Notes: generated by a model not told the origin, from the letters alone. Counted from the first letter of the stretch, positions 25,945 through 33,697 are shown. The stretch is DNA of 64,000 nucleotides from Clostridium swellfunianum (GCF_023656515.1 NZ_JAMOFV010000006.1:1153354-1217353); one strand, 5' to 3'. Translations and numbers: made by a program.

Positions 25945-26253
25945 GTGAATGCATTAATAGAAAAGCTAACTGGAATGGATAAACTTAGCGATCAGGTTAT
26001 CGCAACAGATTTTTTAATATCAGCTAAGGCAGGTATACAAAATTACGCAGTAGCAATTACCGAAACAACCTCCGATGAAATAAGAGAAACTCTAAAAAGG
26101 CAACTCAATGATACTATAGATGCACATGAAGCGATTACGAATTATATGATAAAAAGAGGCTTTTACAATGCTTACGATCTTCACGAACAGTATAAAGTAG
26201 ATATGCAGGTAACAGAAACAGCTTTAAGCTTAGCTGAAAAGATGATTCTTTAA
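25945..26253 (+). CDS. CotF-like spore coat protein
   Basis: This 102-residue protein is a paralogue of the coat F core at 24178 (ATDFLISAKAGIQNYAVAITE, TIDAHEAITNYMIKRGFY). It begins with GTG; a second GTG three codons upstream lies on the ribosome site (AGGTGA), so the inner start is preferred. It is the last gene of the coat/dehydrogenase cluster and ends at a long hairpin. Confidence 0.82.
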   Translation: MNALIEKLTGMDKLSDQVIATDFLISAKAGIQNYAVAITETTSDEIRETLKRQLNDTIDAHEAITNYMIKRGFYNAYDLHEQYKVDMQVTETALSLAEKMIL

Positions 26254-26255
26254 GG

Positions 26256-26304
26256 AAAATGAAGAATTAAGAAACAAAGTTTCACTCTTAATTCTTCATT
26301 TTGT
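26256..26304 (+). terminator. Terminator hairpin of the AATGAAGAA palindrome family
   Basis: Perfect 17-bp arms (AAAATGAAGAATTAAGA and complement), with an additional GAAAC/GTTTC pairing in the loop, directly follow the stop codon of the coat cluster. T residues follow. Confidence 0.85.
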
Positions 26305-26408
26305 TTATATGTTTATAGCATTTAAAGGAAAATCATTGTATAATATTTAATACATTAGTAATTTATGTCTTTTTATGTTGGCAATAATGCTTGCATCAGG
26401 GGGAATTT

Positions 26409-27989
26409 ATGATTGATAAGAATATAAGGGATGGGTTAATAATAGAAAGTATACTGGATTGGGTTTGGGAAATTAATATTGAAACAGGAGAAGCAAAAAC
26501 ATCTGACAATTTTAAAAAGTCTTTAGGCTATTCAGCAAGTGAAATTACCGATAACATAAACTACTGGCATGCAATTATTCATCCTGAGGATGTTTTAAGG
26601 TATAAAACTATTATAGAAGATATACTAAATAATAACCTTGATGTTTTTGAAAACGAGTTTAGGATAAACACTAAATCTGGTGAATATAAGTGGGTTTTGG
26701 GCAAAGGAAAGGTATTTAGAGATGCTTTTAAGAAACCCCTTTATTTATCAGGTATTTTTGTAGATATAACTGCAAGAAGAAGAGCAGAAGAAAATGAGAG
26801 GAAATTTAAAAACCTTGTAGATTTGTCCCCTCATACTGTTGTTATACACAAAGATGGTATAGTAACCTATGCCAACGAAAGGGCCTTGGACTTGATTAGA
26901 GTAGATTCTATGGATAGTATTATTGGAGAGCCTATAGAAAAGTATATTCTCCCTTTTTACAAGGATATATCCTCCAAAAGGCTTAGTCTTTTAGCTGACG
27001 GTCACGGGATACTTCCTATGGAAATGGAACTTCTAAGGCCTGATGGTTCAAAGATTTTTGCTGAAATATCTACAACTATAATACCTGACGAAACTGGCTA
27101 TTCCTTTATTAGCTATGTCAGAGATACAACTGAACATAAGCTTATCTTAGAGCAAAATAAAAAGCTTCTTGATCAAGCGTTGGAATATGACAGGCTAAAA
27201 ACAGAGTTCTTCTCCAATATATCACATGAGCTTAGAACTCCTTTAAACATAATGATGTCTAGCATTCAACTATTAAATATCTTTTATGAAAATAAGGCTA
27301 CAAATTTAAATAAATTTTTTTATGCCTACGAAAAATACATACCTGGACTTCAGCAAAACAGCTATAGACTTCTTAAGCTTATCAATAATCTAATAGACAT
27401 AACTAAATTTGATTCTGGTTTCTTTAAGATGGAATATACAAATTTAAATATAGTCGAAATGGTTGAGGATATTGCTCTATCTGTAGCTCCGTACATAGAG
27501 AACAAAGGCATCTCCCTTATATTTGATACAGATGTAGAAGAAAAAATTCAAGCTGTTGATGTACTCAAACTTGAGAGAATACTTTTAAACCTGCTATCAA
27601 ATGCAATTAAGTTTACATCCCCAGGTGGAACTATAGAGGTAACAGTTAAAGCTAAAGAAAGCAGCGTTCTTATAAGCATAAAAGATACAGGCTGCGGCAT
27701 CCCATCTGACATGCTTCAGGTTATATTTGAAAGATTCAGGCAAGTGGATTCATTGCTTACAAGAAGAGCTGAAGGAAGTGGAATAGGATTATCCTTAGTT
27801 AAAGCACTAATTGAAGCTCACGAAGGAACAATTACAGTAAATAGTACTGTTGGGGTTGGGAGTGAATTCATTATTGAACTTCCAATGAAAGTAATTCCTG
27901 CCTGTAGAATAGACTCAGAGCAAATAACTTCAGATAGCCAAATGAAAGTCGATAGAATTAATATTGAACTTTCAGATATATATACATAA
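26409..27989 (+). CDS. PAS-PAS sensor histidine kinase, soluble
   Basis: This 526-residue kinase has no membrane segment. Two PAS domains (residues about 1-125 and 126-250, with PAC motifs), a HisKA domain with NISHELRTPLN and a HATPase domain (LLSNAIKF, DTGCGIP, GSGIGL) are seen. It ends with RINIELSDIYT, nearly identical to the tail of the kinase at 12398. ATG is preferred over an upstream TTG because CAGGGGGAA precedes it by 3 bases. There is no adjacent response regulator, so it may act on Spo0A or another remote partner; this is inference from orphan kinases in clostridia. Confidence 0.92.
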   Translation: MIDKNIRDGLIIESILDWVWEINIETGEAKTSDNFKKSLGYSASEITDNINYWHAIIHPEDVLRYKTIIEDILNNNLDVFENEFRINTKSGEYKWVLGKGKVFRDAFKKPLYLSGIFVDITARRRAEENERKFKNLVDLSPHTVVIHKDGIVTYANERALDLIRVDSMDSIIGEPIEKYILPFYKDISSKRLSLLADGHGILPMEMELLRPDGSKIFAEISTTIIPDETGYSFISYVRDTTEHKLILEQNKKLLDQALEYDRLKTEFFSNISHELRTPLNIMMSSIQLLNIFYENKATNLNKFFYAYEKYIPGLQQNSYRLLKLINNLIDITKFDSGFFKMEYTNLNIVEMVEDIALSVAPYIENKGISLIFDTDVEEKIQAVDVLKLERILLNLLSNAIKFTSPGGTIEVTVKAKESSVLISIKDTGCGIPSDMLQVIFERFRQVDSLLTRRAEGSGIGLSLVKALIEAHEGTITVNSTVGVGSEFIIELPMKVIPACRIDSEQITSDSQMKVDRINIELSDIYT

Positions 27990-27992
27990 AAA

Positions 27993-28025
27993 AATGAAGA
28001 ATGAAGCCCCATTTCATTCTTCATT
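27993..28025. terminator. Bidirectional hairpin of the AATGAAGAA palindrome family
   Basis: 13-bp perfect arms (AATGAAGAATGAA and complement) around a 7-base loop lie between the convergent kinase and ABC importer ATPase genes. Confidence 0.8.
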
Positions 28026-28034
28026 CCTCATTTA

Positions 28035-28757
28035 TTAAAGTACTTTTTTCAAAAAGTCTTGTGTTCTTGCCTGTTGTGGATTTTTGAATATCTCTTCTGG
28101 AGTTCCCTGCTCTAGTATAACTCCTCCATCCATGAAAAGCACTCTGTCTCCCACTTCTCTTGCAAAGCCCATTTCGTGTGTAACAACAACCATTGTCATA
28201 CCTTCGGCAGCAAGCTCTTTCATAACATCTAAAACTTCTCCAACCATTTCTGGGTCCAGTGCTGAAGTTGGCTCATCAAACAGCATTACATCAGGCGACA
28301 TAGCAAGCGCTCTTGCAATAGCTATTCTCTGTTTCTGTCCACCTGATAGCTGAGCTGGATATGCTTTAGCCTTATCTTCAAGTCCAATTCTCTTTAGAAG
28401 TCCGTAAGCTATTTTTTCCGCTTCTTCTTTAGACTGTTTCTTTACCTTTATAGGTGCTAGTGTTATGTTATCTAATACAGTCATGTTAGGAAATAAATTG
28501 AACTGTTGAAAAACCATTCCCATTTTTTCTCTTAATTTATTTATATCTGTAGATTTATCAGTAATGGAGATATTCTCAAATACTATCTCTCCCCCTGTAG
28601 GCTCTTCTAATAGATTTAGACATCTTAAGAAGGTACTTTTACCAGAGCCGCTAGGACCGATAACAACTACAACTTCACCTTTACTTATTTCAATATCCAC
28701 TCCCTTAAGCACATGAAGCTTGCCGAAGCTTTTATTTAAATCAGATACCTTAATCAC
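28035..28757 (-). CDS. Polar amino acid ABC importer, ATPase
   Basis: This is a 240-residue GlnQ-type ATPase: Walker [11 protein letters not shown]-loop [16 protein letters not shown], signature [15 protein letters not shown], Walker [15 protein letters not shown] and switch His in [12 protein letters not shown], all typical of polar amino-acid importers. It overlaps the permease gene by 8 bp and is third in the order binding protein - permease - ATPase. Confidence 0.93.
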   Translation of the reverse strand: MIKVSDLNKSFGKLHVLKGVDIEISKGEVVVVIGPSGSGKSTFLRCLNLLEEPTGGEIVFENISITDKSTDINKLREKMGMVFQQFNLFPNMTVLDNITLAPIKVKKQSKEEAEKIAYGLLKRIGLEDKAKAYPAQLSGGQKQRIAIARALAMSPDVMLFDEPTSALDPEMVGEVLDVMKELAAEGMTMVVVTHEMGFAREVGDRVLFMDGGVILEQGTPEEIFKNPQQARTQDFLKKVL

Positions 28758-29403
28758 TATTTTTCAGCCTCCTCTCAAGTCTTCCCATAAGCTTTGAAAG
28801 CGTAAAAGTCATAATAAAGTACATAAGCGCTGCAATTAAAAGAGGTTCGAATGCCTTGTAGGTATTTCCTCTTACTGTATCAGCGTTATACATAAGTTCG
28901 CCAATACCAATTACTGAAACTATTGAAGATTCCTTTATAACAACTATAAATTCATTTCCTAGTGCTGGTAAAATGTTCTTAATAGCTTGAGGTATTATTA
29001 TATGCCTCATTGCCATTCCATAGTTCATTCCAAGAGAACGAGCAGCTTCCATTTGACCCTTGTCAACTGCTTGTATTCCTGCACGAATTATTTCAGCTAT
29101 ATACGCAGCACTATTCATTGAAAGTGCCAATATAGCAGCAAGCATATCAGGCAGAGGAAAACCTATAAGATTAGGAAGCCCAAAATAAATTATGAAAAGC
29201 TGTACCATAAGAGGGGTTCCTCTTATAAACTCAACATAAGCGGTTGCTATAAAGTTTAAAACTTTATTCTTAGATAATCTTAACAGAGCTAATAAGACTC
29301 CAAATAAGACTCCAAATAAAACTGTAAATATTGCAAGTATTATAGTAAATTTTGCTCCATCCAAAAAGAACGAATAATACTTAGACATGAATGAAAAATC
29401 CAA
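28750..29403 (-). CDS. Polar amino acid ABC importer, permease
   Basis: This 217-residue HisM/GlnP-type permease has five membrane helices, the family motif [13 protein letters not shown] and the EAA loop [25 protein letters not shown]. It lies 43 bp after the binding-protein gene and overlaps the ATPase gene. A single permease gene suggests it forms a homodimer. Confidence 0.93.
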   Translation of the reverse strand: MDFSFMSKYYSFFLDGAKFTIILAIFTVLFGVLFGVLLALLRLSKNKVLNFIATAYVEFIRGTPLMVQLFIIYFGLPNLIGFPLPDMLAAILALSMNSAAYIAEIIRAGIQAVDKGQMEAARSLGMNYGMAMRHIIIPQAIKNILPALGNEFIVVIKESSIVSVIGIGELMYNADTVRGNTYKAFEPLLIAALMYFIMTFTLSKLMGRLERRLKNSD

Positions 29404-29446
29404 ATTTGTTTTCCTCCCTCATTCTCTATTAGTAATTGTAATTAAA

Positions 29447-30247
29447 TTATTCTGCTAGTTTATCAGCATCTTCGTTTGCCTTATTTACCCAAGTCTCAAT
29501 AGTCTTGTTGGTTGCTAGTTTATCTAAAGTCTTGTTTATTGTGCTCACAAGCTCTTCATTTCCTTTTTTAACTGCTACTGCAGAACCTGCTTCTTCAGTC
29601 TTTAATTTTATATCTGCTATAACTATATCCTTATTTGCATTAGTATAAGCCTTTGCTACTGGTCCTTCAATAATTGCAGCATCCATATTCTTAGTCTTTA
29701 CTGCTAAAACTAAATCAGTAATCTTTCCAAGAGCCTTTGCCTCTGCACCAGGAACCTGTTCTTTTGCTATATCTTCTTGAATAGTTCCCTTTTGAACTCC
29801 TAACTTCTTACCCTTTAAATCATCTGTTGACTTAATCTTATCTTTATCCTCTGCCCTTACTACGATATTTTGAACTGCTGTATAATAAACCTTTGAGAAA
29901 TCTACGCTTTGTTTTCTTTCTTCATCTGGAGTCATACCGGCAAGTACAAAGTCAACACTTCCTGCTTGAAGAGCTGGAAGCAATCCTTTAAATTCCATAT
30001 CCTTTATCTCAAGCTTAACTCCTAAATCCTTTGCTATTTCTTTAGCTATTTCTATATCGAAGCCAACAACCTCTTTGTTTGAATTTATAAACTCATAAGG
30101 TGGATAGTCAGGACTTGTTCCTAGAACTATCTTTCCGTTTTTCTTTATTTTATCAATAGTTGTTTCTTTTTTGCCACAAGCTGAAAGTGATAATGTAAGC
30201 ACACCTGTAAGTAATAAAGCCACTAATTTTGTATATCTTTTTTTCAT
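29447..30247 (-). CDS. Polar amino acid ABC importer, binding lipoprotein
   Basis: This 266-residue solute-binding protein has lipobox LSAC (Cys near residue 24). Family 3 features include GTSPDYPPYEFINSNKEVVGFDIEIAKEIAKDLG and the ligand-site segment DFVLAGMTPDEERKQSVDFSKVYY; the Arg in DEERKQ and the Asp in the hinge are present. The specificity could be arginine, glutamine, cystine or others. Two identical 14-mers resembling ArgR boxes in the upstream region hint at basic amino acids, but this is weak evidence. Confidence 0.92.
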   Translation of the reverse strand: MKKRYTKLVALLLTGVLTLSLSACGKKETTIDKIKKNGKIVLGTSPDYPPYEFINSNKEVVGFDIEIAKEIAKDLGVKLEIKDMEFKGLLPALQAGSVDFVLAGMTPDEERKQSVDFSKVYYTAVQNIVVRAEDKDKIKSTDDLKGKKLGVQKGTIQEDIAKEQVPGAEAKALGKITDLVLAVKTKNMDAAIIEGPVAKAYTNANKDIVIADIKLKTEEAGSAVAVKKGNEELVSTINKTLDKLATNKTIETWVNKANEDADKLAE

Positions 30248-30308
30248 TTAATTTCCCCCCGTGAATTTTTATAAATATTTACCTTACACGAATTATTATA
30301 CATATATA

Positions 30309-30322
30309 TTAATATTTATGCA
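30309..30322. promoter_or_regulatory. 14-mer repeat resembling an ArgR box (copy 1)
   Basis: TTAATATTTATGCA, read on the minus strand as TGCATAAATATTAA, matches a TGAATWWWWATTCA-type arginine box at most positions. An identical copy lies 140 bp away at 30449. The 328-bp gap 30248-30575 holds the promoters of the divergent importer and membrane protein genes; I see no riboswitch in it. Confidence 0.4.
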
Positions 30323-30448
30323 ACAAGTTTTTTGCGGTAAATATACCCATAATCTATTTTATTTCGATACCAATCTATATACACCTTTAATGGCAGTGTC
30401 TTGAGAAACCTATCCTTATATTTTTGTAAACGTTAATATCCAGAAAAT

Positions 30449-30462
30449 TTAATATTTATGCA
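30449..30462. promoter_or_regulatory. 14-mer repeat resembling an ArgR box (copy 2)
   Basis: It is identical to the copy at 30309-30322 and in the same orientation. The following TGCATATAATTTTATA contains a related half site. Confidence 0.4.
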
Positions 30463-30575
30463 TGAAATTCGAAATCAGTGCATATAATTTTATATTTTTT
30501 TATTTGGCTGTGTAAAAATATAAAACTTGGCAACACTATAAATGTTATATTAGTTATAAAAATGGAGGCCTTTTT

Positions 30576-30896
30576 ATGAGAAATTTTCTAATAGCTGCAG
30601 TTTTAGATATCGTACTTATTCTTGTGTCCTATTTTATATTTAGAGGAATAGTTAGCGGACCAACAAGACACAGACTTTATGAAAAATTTTTAAGCTCCTT
30701 TGCTAAATTTGTTATACTTATATTCTTAGCATCTTTGATAATTACAGGAATTACCGCTTTAGTTCTTTATAAAACTAGATATATCCAGTATATAAACATT
30801 GTTGCTCCTGCTCTTGTTTCAATATTAGTAGGCTTTGTTGTTTCAACAGTGCCTACCCGAGGTTATGGAGACAAAGAAAAAGAAGAGAAAAAGTAA
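30576..30896 (+). CDS. Small membrane protein, unknown function
   Basis: This 106-residue protein has three hydrophobic helices (near residues 3-24, 42-64 and 73-93) and a charged C-terminus rich in Lys and Glu. GGAGG precedes the ATG by 9 bases. It is a single-gene unit with a strong terminator, divergent from the amino acid importer. I do not recognise a family. Confidence 0.7.
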   Translation: MRNFLIAAVLDIVLILVSYFIFRGIVSGPTRHRLYEKFLSSFAKFVILIFLASLIITGITALVLYKTRYIQYINIVAPALVSILVGFVVSTVPTRGYGDKEKEEKK

Positions 30897-30937
30897 TTTT
30901 TCCGTTTCTTATATTTCTTTGTTGACCTAAAATTTTT

Positions 30938-30975
30938 AAAGACCTGAAGTTTTATATAAAACTTCAGGTCTTTAA
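30938..30975 (+). terminator. Terminator of membrane protein gene
   Basis: A 16-bp perfect stem (AAAGACCTGAAGTTTT and complement) closes a 4-base loop. Confidence 0.88.
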
Positions 30976-30996
30976 CTTTTCTTATTGGCTTAATAT

Positions 30997-31104
30997 TATA
31001 TAGGTTTTAAATTCAACTATTAACGTATACATGACTCAAAAAGTGTTGAAACCCAACTATTTTGAGTCATATATACGTTAAGCTTCACAGTTAAAACCAT
31101 ATAG
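30997..31104. repeat. Long nested inverted repeat upstream of tRNA-Pro
   Basis: Inner arms of 22 bp (31020-31041 and 31060-31081) differ at one position; outer arms (30997-31010 and 31091-31104) pair over 13 bp. The whole 108-bp segment can fold back on itself. There is no ORF in it and no clear T run. It may be a miniature mobile element or a structured RNA. Confidence 0.6.
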
Positions 31105-31141
31105 ATAGCAATTAGTTTTTTAATATTTACACAAAAAAACA

Positions 31142-31170
31142 TTGACTTTTATACAATTAGTTTATATAAT
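31142..31170 (+). promoter_or_regulatory. Promoter of tRNA-Pro(UGG)
   Basis: TTGACT (31142-31147), 17-base spacer, TATAAT (31165-31170). The tRNA begins 14 bases after the -10. Confidence 0.85.
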
Positions 31171-31183
31171 TATTTCTGTACTA

Positions 31184-31259
31184 CGGGGTGTGGCGCAGAT
31201 GGGAGCGCGCGTGCTTTGGGAGCATGAGGTCGCAGGTTCAATCCCTGTCACCCCGACCA
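31184..31259 (+). tRNA. tRNA-Pro (anticodon UGG)
   Basis: The acceptor stem CGGGGTG pairs with CACCCCG, the CCA end is encoded, and the D, anticodon and T arms (GGTTCAATC loop) are complete. The anticodon loop TTTGGGA gives anticodon TGG. It has its own promoter and terminator. Confidence 0.97.
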
Positions 31260-31260
31260 C

Positions 31261-31292
31261 AAAAAAGAGTTATCGCAAGATAACTCTTTTTT
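31261..31292 (+). terminator. Terminator of tRNA-Pro(UGG)
   Basis: A 14-bp perfect stem (AAAAAAGAGTTATC and complement) with a GCAA tetraloop and six T lies two bases after the tRNA. Confidence 0.92.
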
Positions 31293-31317
31293 ATTTTCTA
31301 TGTATATACAATGCAAT

Positions 31318-31382
31318 AAAATCCTTATATTAATGATGTCATAAAATATCCAGTCTTCAAGGATTTTTAGGACATCATTAAT
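31318..31382. other. Interleaved inverted repeats (possible pseudoknot) between tRNA genes
   Basis: AAAATCCTT (31318-31326) pairs with 31359-31367, and ATTAATGATGTC (31329-31340) pairs with 31371-31382. The two pairings interleave (A-B-A'-B'), so they either compete or form a pseudoknot. There is no ORF here. Confidence 0.6.
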
Positions 31383-31408
31383 GTATTAGAATTTTCCCAT
31401 TGTATGTA

Positions 31409-31437
31409 TTGAATTTATTACTAGCCTTGTATATAAT
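31409..31437 (+). promoter_or_regulatory. Promoter of tRNA-Pro(CGG)
   Basis: TTGAAT (31409-31414), 17-base spacer, TATAAT (31432-31437), 25 bases before the tRNA. Confidence 0.75.
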
Positions 31438-31462
31438 AATTGTATAATAATGTAACTTTAGT

Positions 31463-31538
31463 CGGGGTATAGCGCAGATGGTAGCGCGCGTGCTTCGGGA
31501 GCATGAGGTCGCAGGTTCAAGTCCTGTTACCCCGACCA
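31463..31538 (+). tRNA. tRNA-Pro (anticodon CGG)
   Basis: It is nearly identical to the first tRNA-Pro. The acceptor CGGGGTA pairs with TACCCCG, CCA is encoded and the anticodon loop TTCGGGA gives CGG. Its 3' end is only 4 bp from the stop codon of the convergent GNAT gene, and no separate terminator is visible. Confidence 0.97.
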
Positions 31539-31542
31539 AGAA

Positions 31543-32085
31543 CTATTCAAAGCTCCATTCGTTTTCAAGCAGTCCATATAAGTAAAGATCAGTTCTTCTG
31601 CCTCCTCTGTTTACAAATTCTCTATAGGCACCTTCCCTTACAAAGCCTAAACTTTCATAAAGCCTTATTGCCCTTTCATTATAAGCTATTACGTTTAGTT
31701 GAATTCTATGTAGATTTAATTCATAAAAACCAAAATTTATAAGCATTCTTAACGCTTCTCTTCCAAATCCTTTTCCTGTATGTGTTTTATCTCCTATTCC
31801 TACAAACAAAGTTGCCGTTCCGTTATTCCACTGAATATCATCAAAACCAGTAATACCAATTATATCTTTTGTTTCATTATGTCTTATTGCAAATATAACT
31901 CTGTTTTGTGGCTTTATAAAATAGTCTAAGGTATCGTTAACCTGATCTTTTATTTGCGGGATGGCTGGAAGTATATCAAAATATGTAAGAAATTCATAAT
32001 CATCAAACCATTCCATAATTATATCTATATCTTTTTCTTTTATGGAACTTAATCTTATGTTTTCACCTAACAATAAATTCTTCAT
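31543..32085 (-). CDS. GNAT acetyltransferase (RimJ/RimL-like)
   Basis: This 180-residue N-acetyltransferase has the GNAT acetyl-CoA loop (GDKTHTGKGFGREALRML) and the C-terminal ARLYESLGF-type motif (NERAIRLYESLGFVREG). It belongs to the RimJ/RimL/SpeG-like group acting on protein N-termini, polyamines or small amines; the acceptor is unknown. It runs toward the tRNA-Pro(CGG) gene with a 4-bp gap. Confidence 0.88.
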   Translation of the reverse strand: MKNLLLGENIRLSSIKEKDIDIIMEWFDDYEFLTYFDILPAIPQIKDQVNDTLDYFIKPQNRVIFAIRHNETKDIIGITGFDDIQWNNGTATLFVGIGDKTHTGKGFGREALRMLINFGFYELNLHRIQLNVIAYNERAIRLYESLGFVREGAYREFVNRGGRRTDLYLYGLLENEWSFE

Positions 32086-32182
32086 TTGTAAATCTCCTTA
32101 AATCATAACATTAATAATATTTTACATTATTTCATTATCCAAAGCAAAAGGAACTCAGTTTAAGCTAAGTTCCTTAGAATCT

Positions 32183-32371
32183 TTACTCTTCTTGTTCTTC
32201 ATTATTGCCTTCATTATTGCCTTTATTTTTTCTCATTGCCATATAAGCAATTCCTGCTCCTGCTAATATTCCCACTGTACTCATACTTGGAATGAGCATG
32301 GTTTTCTTTCTTCTTTTTTTAGGCATAAATACTGACGCCATTGTTCTTGCACCAACTAATTCTCTAATCAT
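32183..32371 (-). CDS. Small single-pass membrane protein
   Basis: This 62-residue protein has a basic stretch (PKKRRKKT), one hydrophobic helix (STVGILAGAGIAYMAM) and a Glu/Asn tail with repeated GNNE. GGGTGAT precedes the ATG. It follows the 28-codon gene by 12 bp. Internal Met codons at 11 and 16 are alternative starts. Function unknown. Confidence 0.55.
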   Translation of the reverse strand: MIRELVGARTMASVFMPKKRRKKTMLIPSMSTVGILAGAGIAYMAMRKNKGNNEGNNEEQEE

Positions 32372-32383
32372 ATCATCACCCGC

Positions 32384-32470
32384 CTAATCATTTTTTCTAT
32401 TTTTTCTTTGTTTTTCTTGAACGTTGCTAGGCTGTGTAACCTTAGTTTTAGCTTTCTTTTCTTTAGTCAT
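32384..32470 (-). CDS. 28-residue basic peptide, unknown function
   Basis: This very short ORF has a good AAAGGAG site 10 bases before the ATG. The product is highly basic and polar (Lys, Gln, Asn, Thr), with no hydrophobic segment. It precedes the 62-residue gene by 12 bp in the same direction. It could be a small spore protein; that is only a guess from composition. Confidence 0.45.
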   Translation of the reverse strand: MTKEKKAKTKVTQPSNVQEKQRKNRKND

Positions 32471-32619
32471 GCTTAAGCAACTCCTTTAAAATATTATTCT
32501 TTATTATATTTCCCTCCTGCTTCTAGCTATATTCCTTGTACAATTTGTTAATATAGGCAACATATTTTATATTAAATTGTAAAAACTATTTTTAAAGCTT
32601 TATAAAGGAGATTTTATTT

Positions 32620-32805
32620 ATGATTAATGAAGAATTGCTTAACATATCAAAAGTTCAAGAAACTCACAGCCAGTCAGAAGCTAATGAGCTTCTTGAAAGT
32701 GGTTGGAAACTTTTAAATATTTACACGGGAAATTTTTCTGTTGAGTTTGAAGATCATATAAACATATATGTTTTAGGAAAGCCAGGAGAACCTAAGAACA
32801 TATAA
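32620..32805 (+). CDS. Small soluble protein, unknown function
   Basis: The 61-residue product contains ANELLESGWKLLNIY followed by beta-like strands (FSVEFEDHINIYVLGK), a pattern seen in short conserved clostridial proteins. AAAGGAG precedes the ATG by 10 bases, and a strong terminator follows. No catalytic residue or cysteine. Confidence 0.6.
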   Translation: MINEELLNISKVQETHSQSEANELLESGWKLLNIYTGNFSVEFEDHINIYVLGKPGEPKNI

Positions 32806-32807
32806 TG

Positions 32808-32848
32808 AAAAGCGTCCTTAGGTGTTTTTTTCCTAAGAACGCTTTTAT
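32808..32848. terminator. Bidirectional terminator
   Basis: A 15-bp stem with one mismatch (AAAAGCGT...TTAGG) and a T-rich loop lies between convergent small genes. Confidence 0.85.
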
Positions 32849-32851
32849 TAT

Positions 32852-33277
32852 TTAGCTAAGACTTCCGTCCCATGAATTTGTGTGCTGAATTATCTTCTCT
32901 TTAACCTGCTCTCCAATATCACTGGTTATTTTTCTATTAAGTATAAGCTCATCTATTGGTCTAACTCTTTCCTGATTAATAAACGTCTTCAGCTGTTCTT
33001 CGCTAAAGCCCTTTTCATTTGCCAAATCATAAGCAGTTAAATTTAAAAGCTTAGCTTCTTGAAGCTCAGAATCAGTAGCACCAATTTTATTAATCAGAAC
33101 ATCATTTGCACTTTCAACAACTTTTTCGTTTTCATTTTTGATGCTTTCCGAATCCTCATTATCATTGCTTCTTTTCATATATTTATAAATTCCATATGCG
33201 GTTGCACCTACTGCCACCGCAGTAATAGCACTTCCTATAGCTATGTTACGAACTCTATGTCTATGTCTTAACCTCAT
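32852..33277 (-). CDS. Membrane-anchored protein, unknown function
   Basis: This 141-residue protein has a basic N-terminus (MRLRHRHRVR), one membrane helix (IAIGSAITAVAVGATAYGIYKYM), an acidic linker and a helical C-terminal domain (LTAYDLANEKGFSEEQLKTFINQERVRPIDELILNRKI). The inner ATG is preferred because AAAGGAGG precedes it by 8 bases. The helical domain is probably cytoplasmic given the positive N-terminus outside-in rule ambiguity; orientation is not certain. Family unknown. Confidence 0.65.
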   Translation of the reverse strand: MRLRHRHRVRNIAIGSAITAVAVGATAYGIYKYMKRSNDNEDSESIKNENEKVVESANDVLINKIGATDSELQEAKLLNLTAYDLANEKGFSEEQLKTFINQERVRPIDELILNRKITSDIGEQVKEKIIQHTNSWDGSLS

Positions 33278-33347
33278 TGAAGCTTCCTCCTTTACAATGA
33301 TTTTCAAATATTAGTTTATCCAAAAAAGAAAGCTTAAATACAAAACA

Positions 33348-33372
33348 GCAGCTAGATTTTAAATCTAGCTGC
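33348..33372 (-). terminator. Probable terminator
   Basis: GCAGCTAGATTT and its complement are separated by 1 base. On the minus strand GTTTTG follows. It lies 100 bp beyond the 50-residue gene's stop. Confidence 0.6.
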
Positions 33373-33474
33373 CTATATTTAGGGGGTCAATTGGGATTAG
33401 GGGCTTTTCTATAATATTATTATAAATAATTATTATTAAGTAAATATATACTTTATTAAAACTTTTTGTTAAGT

Positions 33475-33627
33475 TTACTCCTCACTGCCTAGTTCCTTAT
33501 CACTTATAGACTCGTACTTGGCTTCAGTATCTCTGCTTAAAGTTGTTACATCTTCAGAACCCTCATCTATCATGTCTACAATAGCTTTTTCTAGCTTATG
33601 TTTTCCATTAATCTTTCTATTGTCCAT
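33475..33627 (-). CDS. 50-residue acidic protein, unknown function
   Basis: This short ORF has GGAGGAAAA before its ATG. The product is acidic and hydrophilic (IVDMIDEGSEDVTTLSRDTEAKYESISDKELG), probably helical, without cysteine or hydrophobic segment. The composition resembles small regulatory or spore proteins, but I recognise no family. Confidence 0.55.
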   Translation of the reverse strand: MDNRKINGKHKLEKAIVDMIDEGSEDVTTLSRDTEAKYESISDKELGSEE

Positions 33628-33697
33628 TATTATTTTCCTCCGCCGCTATTTTACTAATGCTAATATATTAATTATAAGTAAGAGTTCTTTGTTTTAT

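Noticed and set aside
33381-33405. G-quadruplex
   Set aside because: There are only three runs of three or more G in the stretch, so a standard intramolecular quadruplex cannot form.
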